Positions 20,500 through 34,700 of a DNA stretch of 64,000 bases are shown piece after piece; the first letter of the stretch is position 1, and every line of letters begins with the position of its first letter. A program made the position numbers and the translations under genes. The notes below the pieces were generated by a model. It ran no database searches and was not told the origin of the DNA. It worked only from the letters and a program-made list of their open reading frames with translations. The DNA comes from Lates calcarifer (lineage: Eukaryota; Chordata; Actinopteri; Centropomidae), in assembly GCF_001640805.2 (NCBI RefSeq), contig NC_066855.1:1158621-1222620 (forward strand), in the 5' to 3' direction.

Positions 20500-22380
20500 G
20501 AACAGAGGCCAAACTCCTCAAGAGAAACAGGAAATTAGATTTTCAATCAACGTCCAGCATGATGTGAAGTTTAAAGGAGGTCTAATGGAGGATAAGAGCA
20601 GCCTGGGTTTGGGGTGGATGTTGCTGTTAGTGATGATTTGATGAAAATGCATCATTTGAACAAATCGTTCAGAACTCCCACTCACAGTGAGGCAGGGTTA
20701 CAGTCTTACTGCTGCGCTGCTCTTTGAATAATGGCAGCCTGTTTTATCAGATCTCGATGTGGATTAAAAACCAGGCACATTCTGCTTCATTCAGCGAGCT
20801 GGAAAAAGTCAAACTCACTTTAAGGAATTAAAGGTCGTTCTGTTCTAATGAAGAAAAGGTAGAAAGGAAAGAATGGAGATAAATACCTTACATACCTGTT
20901 ACACAGAGGACGTGGTCACAGTTTGAGAGAGGGAAGACGAGCTGTCAGATGGTTTGAAAAGGCATAGTTCAGACTGAAATGTGTGTACAGACCTCATCCT
21001 CATCATTCTGATGCTGCCTGGCAACAAACACTCACCACAGGGATCACATTCAAAACAAAACACAGTGATTGTGATTATTCCTGGTGGATTATCTCGTGGC
21101 TTTTTCTTTAACAGAAACAGTTTATTGACTCTGCATCTTTTGTTTGGATTAAAAGCTGCGGCTGAGATAAATCATCACTCAGAGATTACCAACCTCACAC
21201 AGGCTACTCTTCATCTATTAAAAGGAATTTAAAAAGTGTGGTATGGGTGGGGGTGAGGTGCATTATGGGAGGTGTAGTGTAGCTGGTGATGCCTCTGTAT
21301 TGTTGACTTATTCACACTGTTTGTATTTTACCTGTTTCTATCGAACATGTCTTTTAGCAGCAGCAAAGCGCCTTCACTTTCTTTTCTCACAGGTGAAAAG
21401 CATGTCTTTATTTACCCTCAGCATAACAGGAGTGTGTGTTCAGTGTGACAGCTCCACCTTGTGGTGTTTGTGGTGTGAAACCCTGCTCTGTGTGTCAGCA
21501 CAGGTTTTATTGATTCCAGATAAAAAGGAAATGAGAATAAAGAGTCCGCGCTCACAGACCTGACTGCAGTCACATTAACAGACCGTTCCTCGTGTCTCTC
21601 TGTGGCTTGACTCGGTCATTGTGATAACTGGGTTAACAATAAACAGTGATGTGTCAGAATATCAGGCAACAGTACAAAAGAGGAACTATCAAGCTTTTGT
21701 GTTCTGTTCAGTCAGATCGACGGTGACTCAGAGCAGAGCTTCTTTATCTGAAATGAGAGGTTTAAAGTGAAGTAATAAAAGTCAGTCCTGTTTATTTACC
21801 CCTGACTAACTAACCTGTGTTAGTGCTCTCCCACCTCTAACAGTATAATCCTCAACATCACTCACTGACCTCAACTTCCTATATGCACTCAGTCATTTAA
21901 GATATTTACCCACAGATTAGAAAAGAGAATAAACAGTGAAGCTGCAGCAGGTGATAAAACGAGGCTTTAAAACTACAACATGGACAAATGTTTGATATTA
22001 AATCATCCTCATGATGGGGGGAGCATGAAAAAATACAGAAGAGATGGAGGGGAGTTACAGGTTACAAATATTCCACAATAAAAGACGAGACTTCCGGCAA
22101 AGTATTTTTCAAGCTAAAATGTAGTAGCTGCATCAAATGTCACTGTGCTCTGTAATAATATCACCAGATGTGGTGTCTGTGTGGAGAGACAATTCAAACT
22201 TGAAGACTTCCACTGCTGCAGCTCTGTAGTTTAAGAGTCATTTTGATGTTTGGATAGCAGATCAGTAACAGTGGTGACGGCTGCCTGATGCAAAGACGTT
22301 AAAGTCTGATGTTTAGTTTCTTTACCCTTAATCCTCAGATAATATATTATTATAATACTGAGTTTGCCTAAAAGTAGTTT
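20500..22380. other. Intergenic region between the divergent minus-strand gene and gas7
   Basis: No supportable coding region. It should contain the 5' ends of two divergent transcripts: the minus-strand gene starting at 20496 and gas7 near 22400. No TATA box was identified on either side. Confidence 0.55.
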
Positions 22381-22714
22381 GTGCTTTTATTTCGAAGGCG
22401 CATCGATCTGACTTCCGGCCTCTTCCTGTCTCGCTCCGTCCAGCTTGACGCAGGTCTGAGCGCGTCCTCAGACGGTGCATGCGGGCTGGCGGTCAGGCTG
22501 GAGGAGCAGAGCGCTGAGGGGCGTCCTGACAGCAGCAGCAGCAGCAGCGGGTGGAGGAGGAGAACCTGTTCTCCAACTTCACACAAGTTTCAGTCCGCTC
22601 CTCCACGAGCCCGGAGCTGCGCGAGCTCCACACCCCGACACACACTTTGTTCAGAAACTGTTTTTTTTTTCTTCTGAGGGGCTGAGGATCTTCTTCTTCT
22701 TCTTCTTCACTGCC
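22381..22714 (+). promoter_or_regulatory. gas7 promoter and 5' untranslated region
   Basis: A GC- and CpG-richer stretch directly precedes the gas7 start. ETS-type motifs, CTTCCGG (22412-22418) and CTTCCTG just after it, sit near a likely start site. A CAG/AGC run (22530-22548) and a CTT run (about 22690-22708) lie in the leader. There is no TATA box, as expected of a CpG-type promoter. The exact start is not determined. Confidence 0.5.
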
Positions 22715-25700
22715 ATGTCTGGATCGTACTGCAAAAGTTTGTACCCGTTCAGCGGGGAGCAGCACCAGCAGGGACTGAGCTTCGAGGCCGGGGAGATTAT
22801 TAAGGTGGTCCAGCCTCTGCCCGGAGGCTGGTGGGAGGGAGAGAAGGATGGAGCCAGAGGATGGTTCCCCTCCAGTTACGTCCAGGTGCTGGAGGTAAGG
22901 CTGTTTTTATCTCTGCTGCTCATTTACTCAGACTTTTACTCGTTTTAATCGGCTTTTAATTGGATGTAGAGTCTGAATCAGACGTGTGTTTTTCTGTCCT
23001 CTCTCTCTCACACACACACACACACACTTGAAGATAAAGACAGCATTGAGTGATGCACTAATAAATAGTTTTCCCGTGCTGCTCTTATCACATTAACTCT
23101 AACCTTCCCAGCAGTCTGACTGAGCGGCTGCTTCCTCATTCCACACACATTCCTCTCAAATACTCAGGTCTCCTCTCAGTGCGCGTGAATGCACAGGGCA
23201 CGCTCCCCCCCCCTCCCCTCTCTCTCTCTGTTCATGGTCAGCTCCTCCCGTCCCCACCCATCACCCAGCGCCCCCTCCCCTCCCTCTCTGTACACCCAAG
23301 TGAGTTTGGAAACTCTGCAGCTCCCACTTTCTTTTTTTTTTTTTAACGTGAGCGTGTTTGGCTGTGGGATCTCAATATTGGAGAAGCCTGAGTTTGTGGT
23401 TGAGAGTCGGTGCCACCACCCAGCACTCTGACAGTTTGTTCTAATCAGCCTGTATCCAGGAGTGGAGGAAGCACACAGCAGAGTTAATCAGAGCAGTTTA
23501 GGAATGAGGCAGCAGGGTGGACCTTCACTGTGATCCGGCCTTCACCCTGCAGAGGTGCCTGGTTCCAATCAGCACCCTCATACCTGACTCAGACAGTGAA
23601 GAGGGTGGCAGAGGACTGAGGTCAGGTACTTCAGGTATCAGTGAGACAGGTGATGTGATCACAGACGTCTCTGTGAATCTGACGTCTTATCAGATGCAAG
23701 AACACGACACACAAATATTTTATCTTCCGTCGGAGAGAACCAGCAGGAATGTGAGCTCAGAGGTGTTTGACTGACCGTCGCAGAGCCGCGCTGCACCATG
23801 TGTTACTGTCGGACAAAACAAGCAGTTTGAAGCAGAGCCAGGCTGAATGGACCAACATGAGTCTCCTGCAGCAAACGACTTTAAAACAGCAAACAGATCC
23901 TTATCAGAAGTGTTTGTGTCTATCAAAGAAACACAACACATATATCATTATCAGGTTGTATTATGGGCTGTAATCTCCATGACAACCGAGTAAACCCCAT
24001 CACAGGCTGAGCTCAGCTGGGTGTGTGGATGCTTTTTAATAAAACACTGATGCAAAGTAAGATAACAGCTCAGCCCTCAAGACAGCAGCACGCTAATCTG
24101 ATCCCAGGTCTGTTTTATCAGACTCGGCCTCTGCGGTCTGCAGCTTCCATCGGATGCTTGGCTCGTGGTTTTGTGGGTTCAGACGCAGATTCACACCACC
24201 TGTTTCTCTGAAACGGCCTAAAATAACCAGCGAAGATGAGACGGAGGCGGAGTGGCTGAAGAGCTGTGGTCAGAGTTGAACTGTCGGCTTTACCTGCTCC
24301 ACCAGGTAAACAGCAGGAGCTTTACTGATGAGACGAGTTTCACCTCATGTACAGAAAAAATAACTCCTGACTGATATCAGTATTGATATTGATAACGCTT
24401 CCCTGGCTGGCAGTGTTCGTCTGCTGCTTCAGTATCAGTATTACAGTTAGTCTGGAGTGGAAAGATTCCCCTCCTGCATCACAGGATGAATCAGCCATAA
24501 TGAAACTGGAGGTTTCCCCCCGTTGATCCGACGTGATTCGGAGGCTCTGCCACATCACAGCCAAATGACTGATGGTGAAACAAGAAGCCACTTCTCTATT
24601 TCCCCATTCTGGTAATTTACTGAGAGCTCAGAGGGGCTCTGTGAGGAATCCACCACCTCCCTCTGAGGCTGTTGCGCAGTGACTCAGTTGCCTCACTTCA
24701 TTTAACCGTAAACCATCATCAATCCAGACTGATGAGCGTTAATCACCTGGACCAGGGTTTGTTTAGCTGCCACAGCTGATGATGGAGCTGTGCTCTGGCT
24801 CTGTTGTCATCTTCAGCTTTGTTCTACAGACAGCTCCATTCTTCCAAGCAGAATGAATCATTCAGGACCTGTTGCTGCCTGGTGCACTCAGACTGCTTCA
24901 CTGACACACACTGGATGCTGCTGTAAAGACACACTGTGTAATTCTTCCACTGAAAAATCAAAGCATGAATTCACAGAAAGAAAAAGTATATTAATACAGT
25001 TATAACGGCCAGAACCCAAAAATAAAACCCAAGTTGTAATAAATTGGAATTTCCCTTTGTGAGAACAGTGTGGAAACACATTTAACACCAAGCATAAAGA
25101 CCAGAGGTAGAAGGAAACAGCTGCTCTGACTCCAGTTCACTGTGCTGTTTGTTACTGTGTGTAACTGCCCTTCAAACCACAGATTGTCGTGTTTGTGTTC
25201 ACATTAAAGAAACAGGAGGTTTTCATCAGCTGACTGTTGGTGTATCGATCTCAGAGAGAGGAGAAGTTTTTGTGCAGTTGTCTGATGTGAGCAGGTGAAT
25301 CAGGTCGTCCTCCGTCAGTGTCTCTGTCGGGGTAATGCTGAGAAAAGACGCCGTGATCCTTCTCCTCAGTGGTTATCAGATACAAGCCGTGTATGAAAGG
25401 TTATCTGTTCCACTCTTCCAGAACATCCTGAGTCACAGTGACAGTGAGTCAGTGCTCGGCTCATCAGCGCTTCACCTAATGAGCAGGAAACCAAATGAAA
25501 AGCACTAAGAGCAGCAGCTGAGAGGCGTCCATGATGACTGGGTTAGTGGGAGTTTCTGCCTGATGACTCCATGATGTCACCCAGCAGCTAAATGGAAGGT
25601 ATTGTCCCAAACAGACCGTGAGCTTTTATCACAAATGAATCGGAACCGATGAAGTGAATTCATTCAATCGACCTGCGAGCTTGAAAATAATTGACCAGGC

Positions 25701-28700
25701 AGCCTGTGGTGTTTGGAGGCGTCATCACAGTTTCCAGACAGATGTTTAGGTCTTTGTGAGCAGGTCTGACTCTGTGTTGTTGCTCTGTTACTCCCTCATT
25801 CCATGGAGTAATGTCTTGTTACTGTGTGATTCAGGAGCACTTAGTGTGTGTTTCTGACAGACGGATATCTCCAGTGTAAATGGATCGCCATCAGATTTTG
25901 GGCTTAGACCAAGGAACGATTGCTTCTGTTCTTTCCACCTGTCTACAGTTTCTAGTTTTTAGCAACAGCTATGAAACAAATAGAAACTCGATACCAGCCC
26001 GTGAAGGATGGCTCACTGGGTCAATAAATAACAGACGGTTTGGATGCTTCTCTGCAGGAATCAGCTTCTGGATTCTGTACTGTTGTGCTGTGATGGGGAT
26101 TTCTCTTGAACACCTACACACACCACTCATTGGAATAATGGTGGTCTCTGTGTGAGCAGGTACTGGTGGTCCGAGCACCGGGCCGTGCTGGAGGTCCAGG
26201 TCAATTCACCGGTGACAGCCACACTCTCGTTTCTCTGACATTCCCAAAACAAATCAGGACTCTGACATGGGCAGTTAACATGTGATCTGGAGGGAGATCC
26301 CCCTCCACCACCCCCACCCCCACCTACCTCCTCCATATGGATGAAATATGTCAGTGAAACTGCCACGTACTTTACAGTCAACAGTGACTTTTTTCTTCCA
26401 CTTGAGGAGGCCAGTAATTTGAAGTCATTTTGAAAATGAGGTAATGTTGATTTTCCCAAATTTTAATATTGGGCTCACATTATTATTACAGCATCATGTA
26501 TTGTTTCTCATCAGTGTGAATTACTGTGTGTCATTACGGCTCTGTGTAGCCGGGGGAACTACTGTAAGCAATTTGCAATGAGTTGTAAATTACAGAGAAC
26601 CACTTTGTCTTAATGTTTCTCCTGGTGCAGTGTCAGCTGTGTTTGTTATGAAACTGTAGAGCTGAGAGTGAGTGGGGAGGGGGCGTCTTCTAGCAGAGGT
26701 TTGGATGGTGATTTAGCCTGGCGTAATCCCTGCAGTGGAGCCTCCAGGTGCTTCCCCACCACCACCACCACCACCACCGGCTCGCTGGAAAACCCGACAG
26801 CGCCCCTCCTCTGCTGACGTCATCCCAAAACAGTCATCTCCTGTCATGGAACGTAGTCAGTGTGAAGTATCAGCTGAATGACTGTGAAACACCTACAACC
26901 ACAATCTTATGTTTGTTTTGACACTCAGGAATAGATTTGAGGTTTTCACACATCGAGTGGCAGAGCTGTCACGAGCGCTGTTGGAGGATTTGTTGTTTAT
27001 TGCTTCACTGCTTAGCAACGGGTAAAGGGAAGTAGAAATGCTGTGCTGTGGCTGCAGGTCGGTTTAGGGACATTTTAAATAAGTGTGATTAATGTAACGA
27101 GGCAAATTTGTCACCAAATACAGGATATGGTGCAGGGGGAACTATTTTAAGCCTCAGTTTCTCTGGTACTGGTCTCCTCCACTGTAGCTATTTTGAGTTA
27201 TAGCATGAATAACATCAGCTCAGTTAAAGAGTAATTACAGTTATTTTCAACTCGGGCCTCCTTCTCCTACATGCCGATGGAATTCAGCCAAATTTAGTGA
27301 ATTCCTCCTCTGTGCTGCTGTGTAAATCTCAGTTTGTAGGCATCACTGGAAAAACTCAAAAATGACCAGTCTGTGTTTAAATCTGATGAAGTCTCTCTCC
27401 CATGTGTACGTAGAACAGCAGCACTGTGTAGATCTGAACATTTACCAGCACGCTGGCTCTGAGCTAATTATCATGCTGACTAATTTGGGAGAACGCCCAC
27501 TTGGAAACCAGGCCTGGGGAGGTGTTGGTGAGAGGGAGTCTATCGAGTGTGTCTCTCACATCTTTGATGTTTGGTTTAAAGACAGTTAGTGAGAATTACA
27601 GCAGCTTCAACCTTTCACCTCAGCTCCTCTGCTCACAGTTAGATGTTAAATCAGAGAGTAAATGATCCTCCTGCTTCTCCTGCTGGATCCTCAGGCTTTC
27701 TCTGGACAGATGGGTCATATTTTCCCTCCAGTGTGTCCTGATGCTTCCTGATCAGATGTTGACCGACCTTTAAATGTGACAAAGTGACGGTCCAACTTTT
27801 AAGACCAAAAACATTAAAAGAGGGTAAGTGGATGTGAGGTTGGGATGTGTTGTTTTTCTTTTCCTTTGGTCACTGCCCAGAAGTCTCGACCCTGGGTGAA
27901 GGTTGGAGTCTGTATCGTCTGACTGATGGCCACATCATCTCCTGTTGATCAGCTCCATCTCTCACCGTCCTCTCTCATGAACAACACCCTGGAGGTTTAG
28001 GGTCTGCAGTTATCTCCCTCCCACATTCCTGCTGATCGTCTTGAAACTGATGCTGCTTACGATCCACCATCTCCGTCAGGGCATCACGGAGGTGCTGCCT
28101 CTCAGTGTAGCTGCTTCACACTCAGCTGTAAGGACGGTCCAGGAGTTCACATGTCGATGAAACCAGCAGAGCTACATCATCTGTAACACTGTGTGCTCAT
28201 GTCTGAGTATCTGTTCATCCACAGTGAGCACGAATCCAGATACTGTCCATGAAAGCGTCTGACTCACGCTCGGTGCTGTGAGAAGAAAAGGGATGTTTGG
28301 AGGGGAAATCCAGATCAGGTGGTGAAAACCCAGATCAATGGTAACCACAGAGGCCTACCAGTTGATACGTCCCAACTGTATGTACACAGGCTAAACCACT
28401 GGCATGCACATTCAAGGAAGAGGCTGCATCTGTTTAAAGTGGGCTGACATGTTAAGCTTAACGCTGAACCAGCTCATGTGGATACAACTAGGACTTTGCC
28501 GGCTGAGTGAGGCAGCCAGGCTTCGTCTTTGCTGCCCTTTCCTGCGATGGCTCATAGCGAGAAGAGTATCAGATGCTGTGGAGAGCTCAGTGAGTTTAGT
28601 CCTCGAGTGGAAAGCAGCACAGTGGATTGTCACGCTGCCGTATCTGATCCTGAGAACATAAGCAGGCCTGTGCAGATAAGATCTGCACACTGGTGAGCAC

Positions 28701-31700
28701 GCTCCGTCAAAGAGTGTGTGTTACTCTGTCGCCTCGATTTGTGTGGCTGCAGCAGAAGCTTAGAGGAGAAACAGGGAGACGAACGAGGCTTGAGAAATTC
28801 ACATAAAGTGGAGGGGGCGGGATGTAACAAAACAGGCTTTGTTGGCTGTGTGGACCACTGCAGCCTGCACATGCACACACAAACACGCACCCAGAGCTCA
28901 GGCCTCGAGCACACAATGATGACAGTTTGTGCTGAGCATGTGTGCGTGTACAGTATCTATGTGTGACTGAGTACATGCTTAAACATGCATGTGCATCCCT
29001 CCTCCTCCTCCTCCTCCTCCCTGAGTGTCTGAAGTGTCTCTCCATCTGGGAATGTGGCTTCGCTTCAGGCTCCCACATCTGCCCAAACCAAAACAATGTC
29101 TCCCAAATAAAGATACGGTCCACGGCCCCCGTCGCTCGCTCTCCCTCTCCCTCCAAGGACCGTCTCATTCCTTCTCTCCTCCTCCTCCATTCGCTGCAGT
29201 TCAGTCTCGCCGTATCTTAACACATTCTTCTCTCTAGGTCTAGTAGTTCGCAGCCGAGCGTACACGTGAGAAATTTCTCCCCAGCTGTATTTCTCACATG
29301 AAGCCTAAACGCCTGCCGAGGGTTGGGAACTCTCTCCCCGGCCTCAGAAGTCTTGGGCAACAGGTCGGTGTTACAGTGTCCTCTGAGGCCCATCAATAAC
29401 AGCAGTGATGAGCTGGAGTCTCCAGAGTTTGTGTGGGAGTCTGTTTGTAGACATGCCCTTGTTTTGTGCGGGTCACTGGAAGGATTTTGACTCCAATACT
29501 GAGATTTTGGCCTGAAGCTGCAGATTTTTGCGGCGATAATGTTATGTTCACAAAATCCAACCACACAGTTACTAAACTTCTCCCTGTGCAGGAGGAAAAT
29601 CCCCCAACACAAATCAATAAAATACACCTCATTAACTAATACATTATTTAAGGTTAATATTGTAAGCACCTGATGTATTCAACAATGTATATTTTTACAT
29701 GCAGTAAATGTCTGAATCTGTTTTTTCATAGATAGATAGTTTTGTCGTATTTTCTGAGTACTCCGGAGCTCTGTGCTCGACAGCGATCAAAGTTTCAGCA
29801 GCCCTCCCTTCATTTATCAAACAGTGTCACTTGTTGCAGCGGTGTTGCATTTGTGCATCAGCCTCTGGGTGTGGGTGACGACTGGGCAGCTGCACCTCTC
29901 TTCTCTCAGACACCAGCATCAGCAGTTGTGTGTGAACTTCCCGGTAACCTGGGGTGTGCAGATACGACAGTGCTGCCCCAGAAAGGGAAGGTGGAGGTAT
30001 TTATGAGTGAATAATAGGAAACAGACACTTCCTCTTTCTGTCTCACCTCTGTTTTCCTTCTGCTCTGACGAGGCGAGGTGGCAGAGGGAGTGCGTGGGGA
30101 CGGATCATCACAGCGAGCACAGCCACTGTGAACCTCGCTGCTGTATCAGGAGAAGCTCCAGCCTGGAGATGGCCCACGCTCTCTGTCTGCGATCTCATAT
30201 CAGGAAGCCTTTGTGTTTGTGGCCGGGTGCTTGCTTGTGGCTGTGTACAGCTCTGCTCCAGTATGTATACAGCTGGAATTTGTTTGGTTTCTCTTGGAGA
30301 CGTGCATGCCTGCATACAGCATGAAATAGCCTGAAATTGTGGCAGAATTACACAAGCACGGTGCACTGTTGTTTCAGCGAGGGCTGATTGGAGAGACGTG
30401 AAGATGTGATTAGGTTTGCACTAAGAACACTGTGTATCTTTGGGCTTTATTTGTATTTTTTATCTTGGGTAATGACTAAAGTGGAGTCTCATCAGGCAGT
30501 TAGTCAGGGAGCTCGCAGGTTGTTCATAAAGGGAACAAGCTTTCATCAGTTTGATTTGATTCCATTATCAGCTAAAACATGGAGGAATTATTATCCAAAA
30601 CTTAATCTCACTGAAAGATATTTTCAACCATTTCATGTTGTAGAAACTGTAGCACCTTCACCGTTTGAATTTAAACACACATTCCCGTGTGTTTCTGCTG
30701 TTTATCTCACAACTGTCCTTGTGTCCTTGTACCTTGCTACCTGAAGGACACGTCTCACCAGTGCGTCCCCCTGTGTTGTTTTAACGCTGCAGTTTTCTGA
30801 CACTGGTAAAACACTTGAGGTTAAGATTGTGGTTCCATTAATAAAAAGCCAAATGTTCTGCAGGTCTGTGACGTGACCTGAACTCTGGTTTCTCATATGA
30901 ATGTTAGGCCACTGCATATAAATGATTCCTAGAGAGGCTGGTCTGTGTAACACTATACAGAGAATTCATGAACGAGCAGCTCGTGTTCATGTTCAGGACG
31001 CTCTCTGTCTCCAGCTGGAAACTGAACAGCTGCTCTCACAGACCTTGACCCCCACAGACTCTGCTCTTCCCAAATCCAGATGTTTCCACGGGGGGTCACC
31101 AGAGGTCAGCTTACACACACACACACACACACACACATGTACCAACGAGACGCAGCAAAAGCTCTTTTTCACACATACCTACAACACACGCTCTGTCACC
31201 AGTCAGGAGGCACTGAGTCACTGAGGCATGTGTGAGGACAGTCGTCCAATAATCCAGTCTGTTGAAACTCTGGACCTCTGAGGCTGCAGATTCGTCCTCC
31301 TCCACACAGCCAGTGAGTGGGTGACTGATCATGTGATCTCAGCAGCAACAGTTGCATTTGATGACTCACCTTTTCGGGACAATTAATGTCTGTGTTGCAG
31401 CGATGCTAACCTGCTGGAAGCTGACGGACAGATTTGTCAGTCGGTCCAAAAGACTCGGTGATGGAAACTGCTCCGAGTATTTACAGCTAAAAATAATAGT
31501 TTCTCTGACGTCAGTGGAAGAATGAACTTCATATGGTTATTATGTATGTTACTTGAACTTCTCTAAATGTCTATGAAGCAGGAACAAGCAGAATCTTCCC
31601 TGTAGGTCTCAGCTCAGGCTGTTAAAGTGCAGGTGAAGGGCCGACAACCAAGTTTACTACGCTCCTCCTCCCTGACTGACCTAACAGAAAAAATGCTGGC

Positions 31701-34700
31701 TATTTATTTAAAGAGGTTTTCCAGGGGAATTTAACAAATTATTCTCAGTTTTCCAGGCAGAGAGCCAGTGTCACTGAAATAGAGAGACCGTGAGGTATTT
31801 TGTTTTCCATAATAAGAGATGCTGCCTGTGTTTGGGGGTGTGTGGGAAATGTCTGAAAATGCTGGGATCTGTTTATAATACCAGGAAGACCAGTCAAGTA
31901 TTTGGTGACTTCTTTTTTAGCAGCACAAACATTTGACTTTATAATTCCTCCTCAGCTTCAGAATTATTGAGACAAGTTAAGTCTTAAAGTCATTAGAGAA
32001 GAATCCAAGTATTCTGAATAATTTTATCATTTAAGATCCAGTGATTTGGGCTCCAGAGTGGATGTACAGAAGAGTTTTCTTATTTCTGTGTTTGCTGAGC
32101 TTCTGTCACTCGACATGAGGCTGATGAGAGCGAGCGGTGAGAGTGAAGCAACAGTAAAACCAAAACAAGTAGCTAAAGACTTAGCTGAGGGGAAACTGCA
32201 GAGTCAAGTGAGACACATCACAGTGAGTGGCCTCTGACTCTATACACTTTTTAATTTAAAAAAAATATTGATTTTTTTAAACAGGCCAGAAGAATACCAC
32301 ATTTATCCCCAGACATTTTTAGTAAGGGATGCAACAAGCTGATGTTCTCTGTGGAGTGTGGTGGTTAAAGAGTGTTAGATGAGGAGGCTAAGACCAGGCT
32401 GGAGCTAGCAGTGTTAGCATGCAGTGTGGAAACTATCCTGTCTGAAGGTAACCTGTGAAAAAATAACAGGGAAGCTCATCTTATTTTAAGAACATGGAGC
32501 AGGTTTGGAAAAATGAGTCAGTGATCAAATCTAGAATCAGATGGTGACATTTCACTCAGTTTATTGGTAAAAATAATTTTGCTCTGCGTGTTTTTCAGAT
32601 GACAGCTGTAATGACTGAGACGCGTTCGTCTCTCAAACTGGAGCAGAGACGTGTTGAAGCGTCTGCAGAGCTCACAGGCAGCAGCACTGATTGTTGTGGT
32701 CGCTCCTCAGTCATCGCAGCCCGGGATCAGTCCTTGTGTTCTCTGCCAGGGGCTTTTCTGGCATGCTCTGAATGTGGAGCCAAAGGCAGTCTGGGGTTTA
32801 GAAGGTTAACCATCTGGAATGGTGCATTATTTAATGTTGCATATGCTGAGACAAGCTGGCTCAGAGATTCGACGCACTTCCCACCACCAAGGTGCTCCCA
32901 TTCTCTCACTCATGTCTGATGTTTTTTGGTGTATGTCAGATCTGTCACTAACTTCTGTTGGGGAGGAGAATTTGAACTCGGACTCTTGTGGCTCAGTCAA
33001 AGCTTTGCTCAGTTTTGAGAGTTTGAAGCTGGTTTGTGGACGTTTTGAGAGAAGGAAACTTACACAAGAGGTTCAGAGGAAATTTCTGATTTTGCAGTGC
33101 TGGAAATGAACCGTGTCAGAAACCTAAAGTGTCTCCATATCCAAGATTTTTGCATTTTACCACGTCCTTCCGACCACAGCAGCCCACTCCCATCTGTTTT
33201 TGCTTTCTCTGGAGAACCATATCTGCTTAGCTCAGAGAAAAACAATACTGCGGTATCATCTCACTGATAATGAACATGTGACCAAACAAGAGGATACTGA
33301 AGGAAGCTGACAGGAAAGTAACCAGGAAATGCAGAGAGTGTCTTTGGTTACAGCCCTGATCCAGGATCTGAATCTCGTGGAACCAAATCAAGCAGGGGGA
33401 AACAGTTAGCTTAGCTTAAACCTGCACAGATATCTGTGTACATGTATATGCTAATAAATTAGCTTTAGAGGTGCTAATAGTTGTATTTTTGAACTTTAGA
33501 GAGCACGTTATTCGCATTTCTTCTGTGTTAAAGCAGATCAGACCTTTCACTGGGAGCAGGTAGTTTTAAGACTTGGATGCAGTTGGGAACGTTGACAAAC
33601 AGGGAGTTGTATATTTGATGTGCCCCCTGGCAGCTCAGTCCTGCCCTGCTTTCACCCACCGCCTGCTCCATCCTGTTTTCACGCAGTCCTACCATAGAGC
33701 AGTGAAAACAAATGTATAGTAACCATGTTGTTTGACTGAGGAACGACATGTGGAAGGACTGAAAGGCCCCCTGCCTCTGCACACTCATGTCCTGCTCTAC
33801 TGTAACTGTAACTGCTTTGGCAGTGGTATTGACTTTTTTTTCCTCCTTCTGTTTCTTTTTCAGTCCATAAACACGTGACCCTGTGTCACTGACATGATTG
33901 AAGATAGCTCCGATTTTCTTTTATGGCATGTTTATCCATTGTTACATCCGTGGCCGCTTTTCATTGCTGTAGGAAATTACTGGAGCGAAATCCGCTTTTC
34001 AAAGGCACATGATGGACAAATATAACAGTGACCACCAAGACCATCAAAGAGAAAACATTGCTGCGATGCTGTCGGAGACTGTGTAATTACATGCAGTCAT
34101 AAGTCACCCGGGGCTGACATGGATTCATACTCTCCGGTCCTGTGGGACCAGAGAGCTCCGGGTTTCTTCCCTTCACTTCTTCCAGGGAAGCAGTTACATA
34201 TAATGACTTCATTCTCTGAGGTGATTCAGCTTTTAGCTCCAGGGACAGTTTGTTCTTAAATCAATACTTACTACTGCTCGATTACCAATAAAAACGGATG
34301 ATGAGATAGTAAATATCTATGTTTGTGCAGAGCTGATATTCTTGTTTGGTGTGTGGCAGCATCTAATGATAATTAATCACACTCGTCTTTCCCCCACACC
34401 CAAACACATCTCCACAGAGGCCTCTGAGATGTAGAGGAGAGAAATCAGAAATCATTTCCTGTTGTTGTTCCCGTGCATACTAGCAGCTAAACTGACCTGT
34501 AGGTTTGGTCGTAAACCCCACAGAAAGGTAGTGCTGCGTTATGTTACTGGTCTAAGTAGTAAGCTAGTTAGCTGGACGTGCTAAGGTTTGCATCTTATAT
34601 GAGAAAAGACAAACACAACAGTCAGTCATTACACTGTTGCCCTTGTATTTTTGGTTTTGGAGAGGCTAGAAAGAAAACCACCACCCTCCGTACTCTTTAA

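Noticed and set aside
23550..23570. tRNA B-box-like GGTTCCAATC
   Set aside because: No A-box at the right distance and no cloverleaf arms could be drawn.
30376..30744. Open frame of about 118 codons with a hydrophobic start
   Set aside because: It lacks an ATG at the start, is AT-rich, lies in a long intron and has no domain or splice context.
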